A DNA stretch of 64,000 bases, taken from contig JAQGEQ010000179.1 of NCBI GenBank assembly GCA_034620365.1, positions 682,001 through 746,000 on the forward strand, read 5' to 3'. Both the position numbers and the translations under genes were made by a program. The notes below the pieces were generated by a model. It was not told the origin of the DNA and ran no database searches. It was given only the letters and a program-made list of their open reading frames with translations. Source of the stretch: Pegea sp. RAD2-039 (taxonomy: Eukaryota; Chordata; Thaliacea; Salpida; Salpidae). This document shows, in pieces, positions 1-12,900 of this stretch (within the stretch, counting starts at the first letter, position 1; each line of letters opens with the position of its first letter).

Positions 1-898
1 CATCTTAGTAACAGGTGGGTCAACAGAATTGCCAAACCTGAAAAAACTCTTGAGTTATTGTTTTCAAAATAAGACCAGACATAATATGTTGACACTATAT
101 AAATTTGCCATAATAACATCTCATGCAAAATCAAATTGTACCATCAACATCAAAATAACTTTTTAAATTCATTAGATTGACAATTATATCTTACCCAATA
201 CATACAAGATGAATGATATTTTAGTACTATCATTTTGTTGTTGTACCTCTGCTTTATGACCAGTCTGGATTTTATCTAAGCTTTCTGCTTCATGTGAAAT
301 CGTAGTGGTTTCGTCAGTTGTTTTATTAATTGGATTTACTGTTACTTGAAGCTTGCTGTAAATAATTGATATAGAAATTTGAATACTATTTTATAAAAGT
401 TCCTAATTTAAAAAGGATATTTTAGCTTGTACCTAATTATTTTTTCATAATTAGTTTTTGTATTGCAATTATGTTTATTAATTACATATAAATTCTCTTC
501 AGTGATAATCTAGAAAATATCTAAATAATTTTTTTTATAAATTTTTTTAAACAAAATTCAATCAACTTTTTGTGATTTAAAGAAAATTAGTTAAAACTTG
601 AAAGAATTATTTATAAGAATACAAACTTCTTAAAAATTTAATATGCTAACAATATTTATTTCTGACTTTTAGTATAATAAAAACAAAGAGAATTTGTGAT
701 AACAACCAAAAGATTATCTATACAATTAAAAACTATCAAATTTCATTTATCAACTTGCCTGGTTATATTATCAAGTTTTAAAATTTCGTTTTTTATCTCA
801 GTTATATTTGTCTTTACATCTGTTCCTTTAACTAGAGATGGATAAAGAGAACAAAGAAAAAATAAAATTATTTTTAAAAATGTTAACCTTACAATCAT
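1..898 (-). CDS. Small signal-peptide, single-span membrane protein (3' end outside window)
   Basis: Three exons join in frame: 898-759, 355-195 and 37-1, continuing beyond the window edge. The ATG at 898 opens a hydrophobic signal peptide (about residues 1-25, core IILFFLCSLYPSLV). A short polar ectodomain with several N-glycosylation sequons (NIT twice, NKT, NDS) follows, then a membrane helix that spans the second and third exons (FILYVLG, then LAILLTHLLL). Intron 1 is of the GC-AG type: the donor is AG|GCAAGT at 759/758, otherwise a perfect consensus, and the phase-2 junction fits the acceptor before 355. Intron 2 is GT-AG, phase 1. I do not recognise the family. By topology it is a type I or tail-anchored surface protein of roughly 110 residues or more. 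The model is supported by phase agreement at both junctions; function is unknown. Confidence 0.6.
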
Positions 899-3003
899 TA
901 TACAAAAAAGAGTTATTTTTGTTTTTCTTGTTTATGTACCTATAAAACATTGAAATTTCAATTATTTAATTGGTGATTAGCATTTAATTCATTATAATAT
1001 AACATTATATCTCAAAAATTATATGAGAAATATTATTTTTTATTATAACAATAAAACTATAAAATTAAATTAAATAATCAGAAAAAGATAATAGGGACTG
1101 AAAGTTAAAAATGTTGATATAAATATTCAAAAATATAAAATATGATGAATATAATTTCTAGATAATTAAAACTTATAAGAAAGCAATGAAATAAAATAAA
1201 CAACAAATATATTATATGAATTAAATTAAAAAACAAACACTACTTATTCAAGAGTCAAAAAATATAAAAAATATTTAAACAAAGTATTTAAATAAATTAA
1301 GAAATAAATAGACATAGGACATCTAATTAAAATTTATCAAATCTCAAAATTTTAGGAAAATGAATTTGAATGAATGAATAAAAAAAAAGAATAACTGCTA
1401 AAAATCTTTTATTTAAATTTTACTTAGATATAAAACATGATAATTGAACGTTTAAAGAATCAACCTGTAATTTTTGGTAAAAACTGCATTGTTAATATAA
1501 GTAAAAAATCATATTATGAAACAATTAAATGAACAAATATATAAAAACAAACATATTTAACAAGTATAAACAATCATATTTATTTACAAAGTTGAAAATT
1601 TGATTTAGAAAACTCATTTTATTCCAGCATACAAAATATATAAAATTAAATATAACAAAAAGCAAATGAAAATAAGTGAAAATTATTTTATAAAATAGTA
1701 AATATTTTCAAACTAAAAGTTTAGAAGACCTTAATTGTGTTAAAATATAATGAAATACAAAGTTTTTTTTATTTAAAACTACAAGACATCGATAGCATAT
1801 GTTTTATTATGTATACAAAGCATATAAACATGAAAATCCTTATATTAAATGGCAATATGTATGAACTTGAAAAACGTCTTCGTCATTTTTATTATTTTTT
1901 CTCGAATACGGGGAAAGTTGCAGATTTTGTGGCCTCTATAAAGAATAAAAAGCGTGTTGTTCACAAAGTAATGTATACAAGTTTATATACCTACTGACAA
2001 TAAGTTTTTACATAAGATTGATTTATTGTATTGAGAACTCATTTTTATTTTATTTAAAATAAAACCTTAAAGATTTTTAATTTAAAACGTTAACCAATTG
2101 CATTTTTATGAAATAGAACAATGTTCTTATAAAATTGTAATTTCGAATACAATTAATCGCAAAATCAGATATTTTAAAAATGAGTTATCTCATGAATTTA
2201 AGAAATAATGTTTTATATTCTATCGAAGGATTTCACTATTGCCAGATATCCTTAATACTTTAATAAATAAGATGCTTTTAACATTTTCACACGATGGTTG
2301 TTATAAGAAGTTTTAATATATGAAAGATCAAATTTTATTAATGTGAGATGCCAGCTCATAGATGTATACTATTTAATGATCTGAAGACCTTTTATTCGTA
2401 AAGACACATTAAGTTAACTTTGCACTTTATGAACCACCTCATACATACACTAAACAAAGATGACTTCATATAAATGTTAATCAAATAATGTTAATGTACT
2501 TAGCTATTCCAACTTTAGACCTACGATCTTATACATTTTCTTTATTGCGTCCATATAATATTCTTATAAAGAGTTCGTTATGGTTAAAAATGTCTAAAAT
2601 TTCTTTATAATACAAAACTTGTTTTTCTATAATCCATTTGCTTCTTGCAAACGTTTTCTTTTAGCTAATTTTTTTCCCTTTTTAGATATTTTATTTGTAA
2701 ATAATTGTTTTTTAGTATAGAATTGTAATTATAATTTCACTTTTAAAATACAAATCTTTTTCTTAAATCCTAATTATTTTATTTTTTAAAGTAACTTCAG
2801 AAAGATTTTAATTTAAAAAAATAAAGGTCGTGTAAAATATTGTATAGATACAGGAGCAAATTTTTTTTCCTACTTTTGATAAATAAAATAAAACAAACAC
2901 ACAAATGAAAAGTAATAATTAAATGATTCCCAAAAGAAACCGAAAGTTGACATTTTAATTTATGTAGCTTCAACAATCTTCTGTAAATACTTAGTCAAAA
3001 CTC
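899..3003. other. AT-rich intergenic, no gene supported
   Basis: Low-complexity AT-rich DNA. The only long plus-strand frame (about 1737-1997) lacks an ATG start and codon texture. A possible isolated terminal exon on the minus strand (1935-1840) was noted but could not be joined to anything. Confidence 0.5.
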
Positions 3004-4810
3004 AGTATACATGAGTTTCCCACTCTTAAACTAGGAAGCTGGAACGTCCGTACTTTGACCGCCAGCACGGGTGTCAACATCATTAATATTCGTGACGTCA
3101 GAAAAACTGCCATCATTAAGAACGACCTCGCTCTTCCAAAAGTCGATATTTCTTCAAGAGACGCGCCTCGCTGTACATCTTTTTCTGGCAATGAAAGCCT
3201 GCCAACGAGCACAGAGAATATGATGTAGGTTTTGCTGATAAGAACAGCTTACTACGTTCAATAGTCGTAGATACGGATGGTAACAAACGAATAGCAACTC
3301 TCCGAATTGTCACCAAAAAAGGCGTACACCTTCTACACTGCTGATGACGTCAAAGATATGTTATATGAGAAACTCAATCGGTTATTGGCATGGTTCTCAT
3401 ACACGACGATCTAAAAAGTTCTGGGTGACTTTAATGCAAGAGTAGGTGCTGATCACCATTCCAGTCACGTTTTAATTATGGTCAGAAGAATTCTAACAGA
3501 CAACGCCTTTTTGAGGTTTGCTTTTCACAGAAACTCTGTATTACCAATTCATTTTTCATAACCAAACCACAACAGGAAGTTTTCTGGAAACCCCGCAATT
3601 TAAACATTGGTACCTGCTAGACCTCATCTTAGCAAGACGTAGTTTTCTATGTAATATGATATTGACAAAATCATTTCATAGGGGTTCACTTTCTAGTATG
3701 GTGCAAATTGCGTCTTTCAATTAAGATAAAGTGTAAGTCAAAAACAAAAAACATTTCACACGAACACGAACACTAAGGCAATAGTTCAATATGCTGGAAG
3801 CTGATCTGAGCCATTTATCATCAAAAATAGGCTAAAATAGGGATGTGTACTCACCCCAACCCCTTTTGGAGTTTTCATTACAATCTTGCTAAAACAAGCG
3901 TTTCATGTGAAGGAATGTAACTTCATTCAAGATCTGATGGAAATCTTTTTAATGCAGCATCGCTGATGGCAAAAAATAAGTTAAAAATTATCTAAATCTG
4001 CGACCTGCTTATTGCCGATGATGCAGAAATTGATGCACATTCAGCTAAAGACCTACAGATATTGATAAATCGATTTTCATCCGCTTGCACAGAGTTTGCA
4101 ATAAAAATCAGACTAAAAAAGACAACAGTTTTCTCAACCAAAGTGCCAACGTTCCACAGCCAATCAACATCAATGGCTGTGCCGCTGACGGTATAAACCA
4201 TTTTGTCTGCTCAATTCAAAGATAACATCATTAACATCAATACAAGCCAATGTTAACAGCGAGATCAGTTTAATATCGTAGGTAACATTTACAAGGTTTA
4301 ACTCTAGGGTCTAGGATAATGCACAGCCCTCTATCAATTCTTAGGCCGCTATCTATAGAGCCTTTGTATGCAGTCTCTAATATACGCCAGTAAAACTTGG
4401 ACTTTGTCGAAGGCTAGCGAAAATAAAATAATCCATTTTCGTTGTCTTCGTCACATACTACGTCTAACGTGGCAGAAAAGATCTCAAACAATGAGGTTTT
4501 AAGGCACACTGGTCTGACAACAATGTACAGCATGCTAAGCAAACAAATGCTTCGTTGGCTCGGACACATCCGACTGATAGATGACGGAAATCCCAAGCGA
4601 TCTGTTGTATGAGGAGCTATCAATGGGCAAACAGCAACATCGGTCGTTTTGTTTTCCCTTTTAAGATACTTGCAAGCGTAATATGAAATCGCTTAACATC
4701 AATACCAGCAATTGACAAGATATCGCATTACATCGCTCTGAATGGCGCTCTCTACTCTGCAAACAAATAGATAGAGAAGAAAAACCAGCTTCAAAGAAAA
4801 ACTCTAAAAA
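3004..4810 (+). mobile_element. Decayed non-LTR retrotransposon (APE endonuclease plus RT fragment)
   Basis: The plus strand reads as a broken LINE ORF2, interrupted by frameshifts and stops. The endonuclease N-terminus appears at about 3016 (LKLGSWNVRTLTAS). Further endonuclease blocks follow: KPANEHREYDVGFA near 3195, LGDFNARVGADHHS near 3420, and a C-terminal endonuclease block up to about 3700. At 3990-4170 there is the reverse transcriptase active-site region, with IADDAEIDAHSAKDLQIL in place of the usual YADD box. The C-terminal block LRWLGHIRLIDDGNPK lies near 4555, and HRSEWRSL near 4735. The palm and fingers between endonuclease and ADD box are missing, an internal deletion of several hundred codons. 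The piece is locally G+C-richer than its surroundings. Domain order is typical of APE-type LINEs (RTE/Jockey/CR1-like); I cannot assign the clade. It is not functional. Confidence 0.85.
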
Positions 4811-6170
4811 TTTTTTAGATCTTTTGCATTTCACTGTATCTTGCTCTTATACTTCCTCCGCATTTCGCTTTGTTTTGCTTTATTTCTAATAACACCAGCA
4901 TTTATTATTCTATTTGTACAAGAGATGTTGATTGAAAAACTTTAGTGAAATATTTACTTTCTTTACTTTTTTGTTTTTACTTTTTTGTATCATTGAATTT
5001 TTTATTTTCCGCTTCTACAGCAAAAAAATTTATGACTTAGTAAAATTTTGTGATTATAAAAATATAAAAAATAAACTAACAATTTTCCAATGCTTATTGT
5101 GAGTTCTTTAATAAAGTGCATTGTATTTATTATACTGTGGTCACGAACTCATTATATAATTTGAGTTTTTAAGATTTCTTTTGAAAATTATGAGTTTTGT
5201 ATATAAACTAAGAATTTTATCTTTTAGATTATAAACTGTTTTTCAAAAAAAGTATATACTGTAAAAAATAATTTATCTATTATATCCTAATATAAACTTT
5301 TTTCTTTAAACTTTTGGTAGATTTTTTCTCTACAACATTCGCTATGAACAATTAAATACCCCAGATGTCCCATCTATCATTTCATCACTTTTTTACTTAT
5401 TTAAATAAATTCAATAATTACAGCTTCAATAGACTTGAGATGTAAGCTACTTGGCAATGGAGTTGCTACTCATCTATTTGATGAATCATTTGAAAAAGTT
5501 CGAGTTGACAGATTTGATAAAATGAAAGTACACTTATTTTACATATGCTACAGATGTTTTATTTACAAAATGTTGTTATAGTGGATGATAAATTGTTTCA
5601 CAAAGGCTCTACAGTTAAGTTAACTTTATGGTGAAACATATAAAATAAATTACTTTTTTCTTTTCTCATAAAATAAATGAAATCTATTTCTCATTATTCA
5701 ACAATAGTTAATATTTAACTTTTTCAAACAACTCTTGCCCAAATTATTCCATTTAAATGTTATTAAAAGTTTATTTGGATAGAACATTGAACGTAACAAT
5801 AAAGTTTCAGAGATAAGTTTAGATTTAGTTTTTGTGATGATCTACTTTTAGAAAGTATTGGTATGGAAAAATACAAGTCTAGTTTGTATCTGTAACATAT
5901 GAACATTTGAAAAATAATAAATATTTTTCTTGCTTACTTTTAAATTTTTGTTTACAAACTTATCAAAGAGAAAGAAAATCAAGATTAAGTTGACAGTTGA
6001 TATATTTTTCATAAAGCAACTTAAAAAACAGGTCCTTTGAACTACAATTTTAGATCATAAGTAAGTCATAAACAGTTTCTAATAATTTCACCATTTCAAT
6101 TTTTTATATAAAAATCTTCATTTTAGACATTCTTTGATCTTCTGTCCTTGTTTTAAATCTTTTAAGTAAT
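4811..6170. other. Intergenic, with one orphan exon-like frame
   Basis: Mostly AT-rich DNA between the LINE and the first cytokine receptor gene. At 5424-5527 (+) an open block sits between a good acceptor (aattacag) and a possible donor (AAA|GTACAC). It would code 34 residues, beginning SIDLRCKLLGNGVATHLFDE. I could not place it in a gene. Confidence 0.4.
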
Positions 6171-8971
6171 ATGAGTAACAAATTGGCTTTTTTAGTTCTT
6201 GTAAATTTCAGTTTAATAATACATGCTACTACGAAAAATTTACTTCCAGGTTAGTGATGATTATTTTGTTTATTTGTTTTTGCAAATAATAAATATATTC
6301 AACCAACATTAATTCATAATATGTTTTTCAAGGACCTAAAAATATGAAATGTTGGTCGGTAGATTTTCATACTTATCTCTCAGTTGAACCAAACACCAAC
6401 TGGCCTCTACAGCAACCAACTTATGAAGTTCAGTATACGTAAGTCGAATACTTGTAAAATAAGTGTTAAAGACTACATCTTATACATACAGAATGAATAA
6501 TTAAAGTCATAAATAACTAAAAGAAAAAGAAAAATCTTATAAATTTATTAATTTCACAAAACTATCAATAAAATGTAATTATTTTGAAACACAATTTTGA
6601 TTTATAGATTTTAGGTAACACTTAAGATCAAAGTTTGTAACTATTTATTAATTGAGGCGTTTTAACTTTTGTTTAGTATCTTTTACTTGCAGATTTAAAC
6701 GTAGAGACAAGTGGAAAAACTGTAAGTGTAGTCCAATAAATGTTGATAAACTACCTTTCACATGTGAACTAACAATAAGTTTAGCTACAAGTAAGTTAAA
6801 CTTTTAATAATCTGTTTCGATTTGTTAATCACTGGCTAAACGTTTTAATCAGTTTTAGTCCGTGTGAGATCTATATGGACGAATTTTAGTGATGAGAGTT
6901 GGAACTATATTGCTTCAAAATGGTCTTACAGCAAGCATAAGATGAAAATGTTAAGACAAAGTAAGTTATTAAGGTTTTGTATTTATAAAAAATCGAATAA
7001 ATAATGATACAAGTTGAATTTCAATAACATATCAACGAATTCACTAAGCTTTTTGTATTACGAACAGCAAAAATAAACCCTCCAATTTTGACTCCTGTTT
7101 CAATTGAAGAAGATCAACTTATTTTGAAGGTAGAAATGCCCAAGAAAAGTCTTGCTTGCTCTTATGTGAACCAAGTGGAGTTTTATATTTACTTGAATGA
7201 ACTAAGTGGTAAATTTATTTCTTTGTTTTTTGTCTAAGGCTTTGTTCAAAATGAGTTTTGTAAGCTACTTTTTCGATGTTTTACAAACAACTTATTTTAT
7301 AACATTTCTTTGTTATTTCCTTTATATTAAAGTCGATTATATGATTTTTAAAATGAGATATTACAAACAGTAGAAACTTTATTTTAAAGAACAAAGTACA
7401 AACAGAAATTGTGAAAATTATACTATACCTGAAAAATTGGATCTTAGTGAGAGACAGATAAATAAGGTAAATTATAAAATACGTGAGAATATTGATATTC
7501 AATGCAGATTGATACTTTCCATAACTTACTATCTACAATTATCTTTTTAACTAAAGTCAACATACAGTGTAACAAAAATTCTACACCAATCTACGAACTA
7601 AATCTGAAATTTTTGAAACCAAACACTAAATATTGTGTTTTCGGATTTTACATGATCAAATATCCACTGCGTCAAAAATTTAGTGGCATGGAAAGTTTTC
7701 AATTTAAGACATTACCAAGTAAGTTAAAAATTATTAATTGGTCTAGATGCAAAAAGGATTAATTAAAAGCAAGTCTTATATTATACAGTTAAAAATTAGG
7801 ACTTTGTAATAAAACTATTTGTAAACAGAGTAGCTAGCTTTAAAATTGAGTTTAAATATTAATTATTTTGTAGATTCTGGTTACAATTCTCTGATCATAT
7901 GTTCTGTAGTAAGCTCTTTCTCGTGCTTGATTGTCATCTTTATTTTTCTCAAAATATTTATCAAGTATAGAATCAAAAATAACAAAAAGAATAAGGTATC
8001 AAAAATCAATAATTTTTTTTTGCAAATGCAAATGTATTAAACATTTTTTTTTAATTTTTTGTTTTCACAAATAGTAGAAAAATGTTTATACTTTATAAAA
8101 GTTTTATAATTTTTTCTCAGGAAGCGATAAAAAATCTCATCAATATTTTTGTGTAAGTTTTTGACTATTTTCGATCTAAAACTGTTCAAAAAAATGTAAA
8201 ATATTTTTCAAGTCTTATACAACTTCTTAAATTTAGCTAATTATTTAGTTTACAGAAACTTGAAGGTTTTATAAAGTTTGTCAAAATAGTTTAACATTAT
8301 TTTGAATATTATTTTTTTAAATTATTTGAGAGCACTGCTTAGAAATTTTTAATTCATTATTTTATAGAAGCAATGAACCTTTACACAGTTTTTCAATAGA
8401 TGAAGAAGAAACAGAACTATGTGAAAAATGCGACTGTCTTTTAAGTATATGAACCTAAAAAGTGTTTATCTCTAAAAAAGTTAAAAGAAAATCTTTTGAA
8501 AACCTTTACATTTAAGTCAACTGATTACATCAACTATTTTATACTTATTTATTTTGATAAATAAAACCACCAAAAATTATTATAATGGCATTTTGTTATA
8601 ATAAATCATCAAAGATTTCTAAATAAAGGTCACTCAAAATTAAATGAAATTGATAAACAATCTTTAAATGAAGAAGATGTTTCTTGGCAACTAAAAGATG
8701 ACTATAACGAAGAAACAAGTAGTGGTAAGACTATATAAATATTTGCTACAAATTGAATTTACTTTTCAACTTTGAAGAAACCTTCAATGAAAATCAAACT
8801 ACAATCAGCTTGATTGATGAATTGAATTGCTGCAACAACCGTAAAGGCAATCTAAGCAAATTGAACTTCTTGTATAACTCTGATGAAGATTTGACTGAAA
8901 GTTTTGAAATACCAAACAGAAGACTTCTTTCTTACGATACTGATGATAATAATGAGTACACGCGTAAATGA
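6171..8971 (+). CDS. Class II cytokine receptor-like type I membrane protein, copy A
   Basis: Twelve exons: 6171-6249, 6333-6438, 6693-6790, 6859-6960, 7068-7208, 7390-7466, 7508-7718, 7874-7995, 8121-8152, 8368-8444, 8629-8724, 8778-8971; total 444 aa. Order: signal peptide (about 1-19), D1 fibronectin-III-like domain (27-128), D2 (129-271), membrane helix (about 277-297, LIICSVVSSFSCLIVIFIF) and an acidic cytoplasmic tail (to 444). D1 carries CKCSPINVDKLPFTCELTIS followed by IRVRSIWTNFSDESW, which matches the C...C.LT....RVR....S.W pattern of class II receptors. D2 carries FLKPNTKYCVFGFYM, the usual L.P.T.YCV strand. Intron phases are 1,2,1,1,1,0,1,0,2,1,1; the CRF2 pattern as I recall it is 1,2,1,0,1,0 and is contained in this with extra introns. 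No class I WSXWS motif. The tail has several tyrosines (FLYNSDEDL, LLSYDTDDN, NNEYTRK) but no clear JAK box 1. An alternative reading ends at 8452 if the last three introns are not used. Family call is by pattern, not search. Confidence 0.75.
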
Positions 8972-9940
8972 CTATCACATCAAAGCTTTCAAGCGTTAAA
9001 AACGTAGACGAAAAACTTGGAAAGATTTGAAAATAATTATGTGTGCCGTCAAACTATACCAATAACTCTGGATACCAGTAAGGTCTTGCAAGAGTACAAG
9101 TGTATAATTGAAAGCTTTTTGAGTTGAATTTAATCTTTGATTCTTTCAACAACCAAAGACCCTTTAATTAAAGGTGCAAAAAACGTTTTTGTTTCTGAGT
9201 GTACGTAGCAAAGTTGATGTTACACTTCTTAAAATATTTTCAGAATCTAATGTTTTCGATTGATAAAAAAGATTTTTTTATAATATGGAAATTTAATTTT
9301 TAGGACAACTAATATTTTTAAGTCTGTAATTTTAACTTAAAAGTTTTTTATAATTAAAAAACAAACTTACCGATGAGTTAATATGAAAATCTTTCTTTGA
9401 GATGCTTTCTATTTTAATAGCTTGGTATCTTTACTTTAGAGTTTAGGATATTTGAAAACTATGAAAATTACATTCACAATGTATTTAGCAATTGCAATTT
9501 TAATGTGGGTGTATTTCACAAATCTATTGATTGAAATTTTATCAAGATTCTTTTCTAGTTAAGATATAAGGAGTTACAAACATCACAGTATTCTAAAAGT
9601 TTATTATTTTACAAACATCAATTTAAAGATTTTATTTTGTGATAACCCATTTTTGCATATTTGATATCAAATGAAAATTGATATATTTTTGTGAACTGTT
9701 TAGGAATCTTGACTTGTAGGTAGAATGTTTTTGCTTTTCTATATTTAGATATTTGAGATACACATATGGAACAACAGTGAGGTGAAAATATAAATAGATA
9801 TTTGACTGAAAACCAAGAAAAAAAATTAGGGGTTTTATTCAGTAAACATTTGTGAAAAATACATGAACAAATAAATACGTTAATAGTTAACGTTTTATTG
9901 CGCACTAACAAAAGGTTTGAAAAATATTTTTCTGCAATTT
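8972..9940. other. Convergent intergenic region between the two receptor genes
   Basis: The two receptor genes end facing each other, so this AT-rich stretch should hold both 3' UTRs. A minus-strand frame of 97 codons (9911-9618) lies just past the stop of copy B. Its length is within chance for this base composition and it has no recognisable motif. Confidence 0.55.
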
Positions 9941-12900
9941 TTAGTACTTTTTGACATAGTTCGAAGTTTCTTCTTCAAATACATTTTTATCTTCTTCGAT
10001 AAGATCGGTTAAACTTGACAATTCTAATTCAGAAAAACTTTGAAAAGTAGCCCGGATGTTATTTGTTTCAACCATTTGATCTTTTAGAGAGGAATATTTA
10101 GTATCAAGATGAAATCTTTCTATTGAAGATTCTTCTATAAACAAATGATTTCTATATCGTAAAAAGAAATTAGTCAAATTATTATTACCTTTATCATCAA
10201 ATGATTTTACTAATAATGTAGTACCTCTTAGGTTTGTGATATCTCTACTAATTTCTGTAAAAAATTAGAAAATTACCGATACTTGATTATAAAAAGACAA
10301 AGCTGTCAAAAAAAATTAAAATCAAAATATAAAGGTTGCTTCAGATGAAAAAACATATCTTCTACCATTTGTTAAAACAATTCAATAACCTCCTATTAAA
10401 TAAATCTATAAAATACATCACCAACTGTATGCACCTATTTTATGAACAAGTTCTTCAGATATTTCTTTAACTCCAAAATGAACTGTGTCATCTCTAAAAA
10501 ACAATTAAAAGTAATCAGGGTTTATTTCTAACAAGCTGTTACAGATTGAACCCAAAACTTACTTGCACAAGAAATGATGGTATTCTTCTAAGTATTCAGT
10601 CTGTATATTGTTATTTAATTATTTGAACACATTTAAACACTGATTTGATAATGCTTTTATATTAACTTTTAAGTTTTTGTATTACTAAAATGTAGATACT
10701 ACTTTACTTATTTTTAGTTTTGTTAAGTACATCTTTAAATCAATATTACTGATGTAGTTTGTTGTTGTAGCATACTTACAGGATCTAACAAAAGTTTATC
10801 AATATATTTTTGTTTTCTAGCGTAGCATGTGATCACGATAACTATGAAAATAAAGATGTTGATAATTCCAAACAGTATAAAAATGGGTTTCAATTTTTCT
10901 ACCATTGTAAGTCCTTTAAAAATACTAGTTTTAACTCTGAAGAAGAATTTGCCACAAATTCTAGTTACGTTTTTCTACTACGATGAAACTCATTTGACTG
11001 TATACTCCTAAACTAGATGAATGGTTGTAGATATACTTGGGATGGCTCACAACGCAGTATCTTGTGTTGGAATTGAGGTTCCACGAAGATAAGTTAACAT
11101 AACCTTGACAAGTATCCTATAACAATATTCATTTAGTAGAAATAAGTAGCAAGAAACTTATTTTCAAATTAAAGGTTTTCACGAGAAGCTCAAATCAAAC
11201 GTTTAATTTTTCTATTATTTCTAAAAATTGATTAAGATTTAATATCAAGAACCAAAAATGACTAACCTGTTTATAATCTATTTCAGAATCTTTCAAAATA
11301 AAAGATTTGGAATAGCTGTTTAAATGTTGCAATGATGATTTATTTTCAAATCTTTTATTGAAAGCTTCTTCTAAACAAATTTCAGTATCATCTGCATATA
11401 GACATTGTTACATTACAATGTGAATCTGATAAAACTTCAAAAACAATTTGCAGATTAAATTCTTTTAATAAACAAATAAGAATAATAAGATGATTGAATT
11501 TTATTACTCGATTTATTTGAAGTCCATAGCTATTTTGTCTTTAAAAAGTTTATTCTAGTTAACGTGTCGCTCAACTGGATAATATTTGAATCAATAACAA
11601 TAACAAATAATTTAATTTTGAAAAAAGTTGAGTATAACAACTGGTATAAATTCTTTTCTATAGTTGTGGTATCGAAGTTTTAATACTGCAAAGACATTTT
11701 AATACTAATAAAGAAATAATAAGTTTTAAACTTAGTTTACTAAAGACGTAAAAAGCATTTTTCTTGTGTTTAAAGTATGAAAGGACATATTAAAACTGTT
11801 CAACTATTTGCTTTATCCATACAAATGAAAAAGATTTTAGCCTAGATTTTTGTTATTATTTTACTGTTTGATTTATTGTATCATATTTTATTTTTATAGT
11901 AGATAAAATATTTAGAAAAATTTCTTTTAAAGTACTGCTTTTTTGACGGCCAGTTTTAAAGAAAACTAATTTTGTAAAGTATCAAGCTAAATAAATGTTC
12001 AGAGTTTCATTTGTTTTGCGTTCATATTATTTAAAGAAAAAACGTTTTTTAAAAATTAATTATTTAATTAATTATTTACACGTTTTCAAAAAATAAAAAA
12101 ATATCCATTGTAAAACACAAATTCTTGCAAATAGAATAATAAATAAAATGAATACTTACCTTGTAAAATGTAATAAAAGAAGTTTGCTACAATGTGTGAA
12201 TAGAAGCAAAGAGAAAAAGAGATCTTAATTTGAAAAGTGGCAGATGAAAATTTTAAATCTGCTGCACTTATATTTCCTATTATCGCAAAAAATTATTGGA
12301 TTAAATCGAATATAAAACTTAAATAAACATATTACAAACTAACTGAATCAAAAATGAAAATAAATGACTGATAGTTTCAACAATTTTTGTCGTTTTATAA
12401 TAGAGATTTATATAAATTTACACATTTACCTTCTTTTAAAAATGTAATAGTCCGTCCAAACTTTTTATATTTTGAATATTCTTTGTATGTCGAATTTTCC
12501 CACACTGCTTTTGCTCTAATTTCAGCTGTCAAAAATGTTCAATGAAATCAGATTATACATTTTAAAAGTGGTGAATATTTAATTGTAATAATTCCCCGAA
12601 AACCTATTCCATATAATTATTTATTTACTTGGATTTCTGTATCTGACAATAAGCAGTTTACATTTATAACTGGTAGTATTATCTTCTTCTTTACAAATAC
12701 GTTCCTCCCAAATAGGGTCTCCATCGACTCTGCATTTTCATATTGAAATGATAAGAGCTCAGTAAAGGAATATTAATTTATTATAAATTGATCACAAATA
12801 AAAAGAACTCTATTCATTAGAAGGAACTAGGACTACACAAGAATTAAAATAAACTCTACAATTGTCATCTTTTTCAACTTACCAATGCCATGTTGTAATC

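Noticed and set aside
1840-1935. Possible terminal exon on the minus strand (start RPQNLQLSPYSRKN, stop TAA) after a TTTATAG acceptor
   Set aside because: Only 31 codons and no upstream exon with a matching phase was found.
1737-1997. 86-codon plus-strand open frame
   Set aside because: No ATG at its start, AT-driven composition and no motif; length is within chance for this base composition.
9618-9911. 97-codon minus-strand frame just past receptor copy B
   Set aside because: A rough estimate gives one or two frames of this length by chance in the window; no conserved features, and it lies in the expected 3' UTR.
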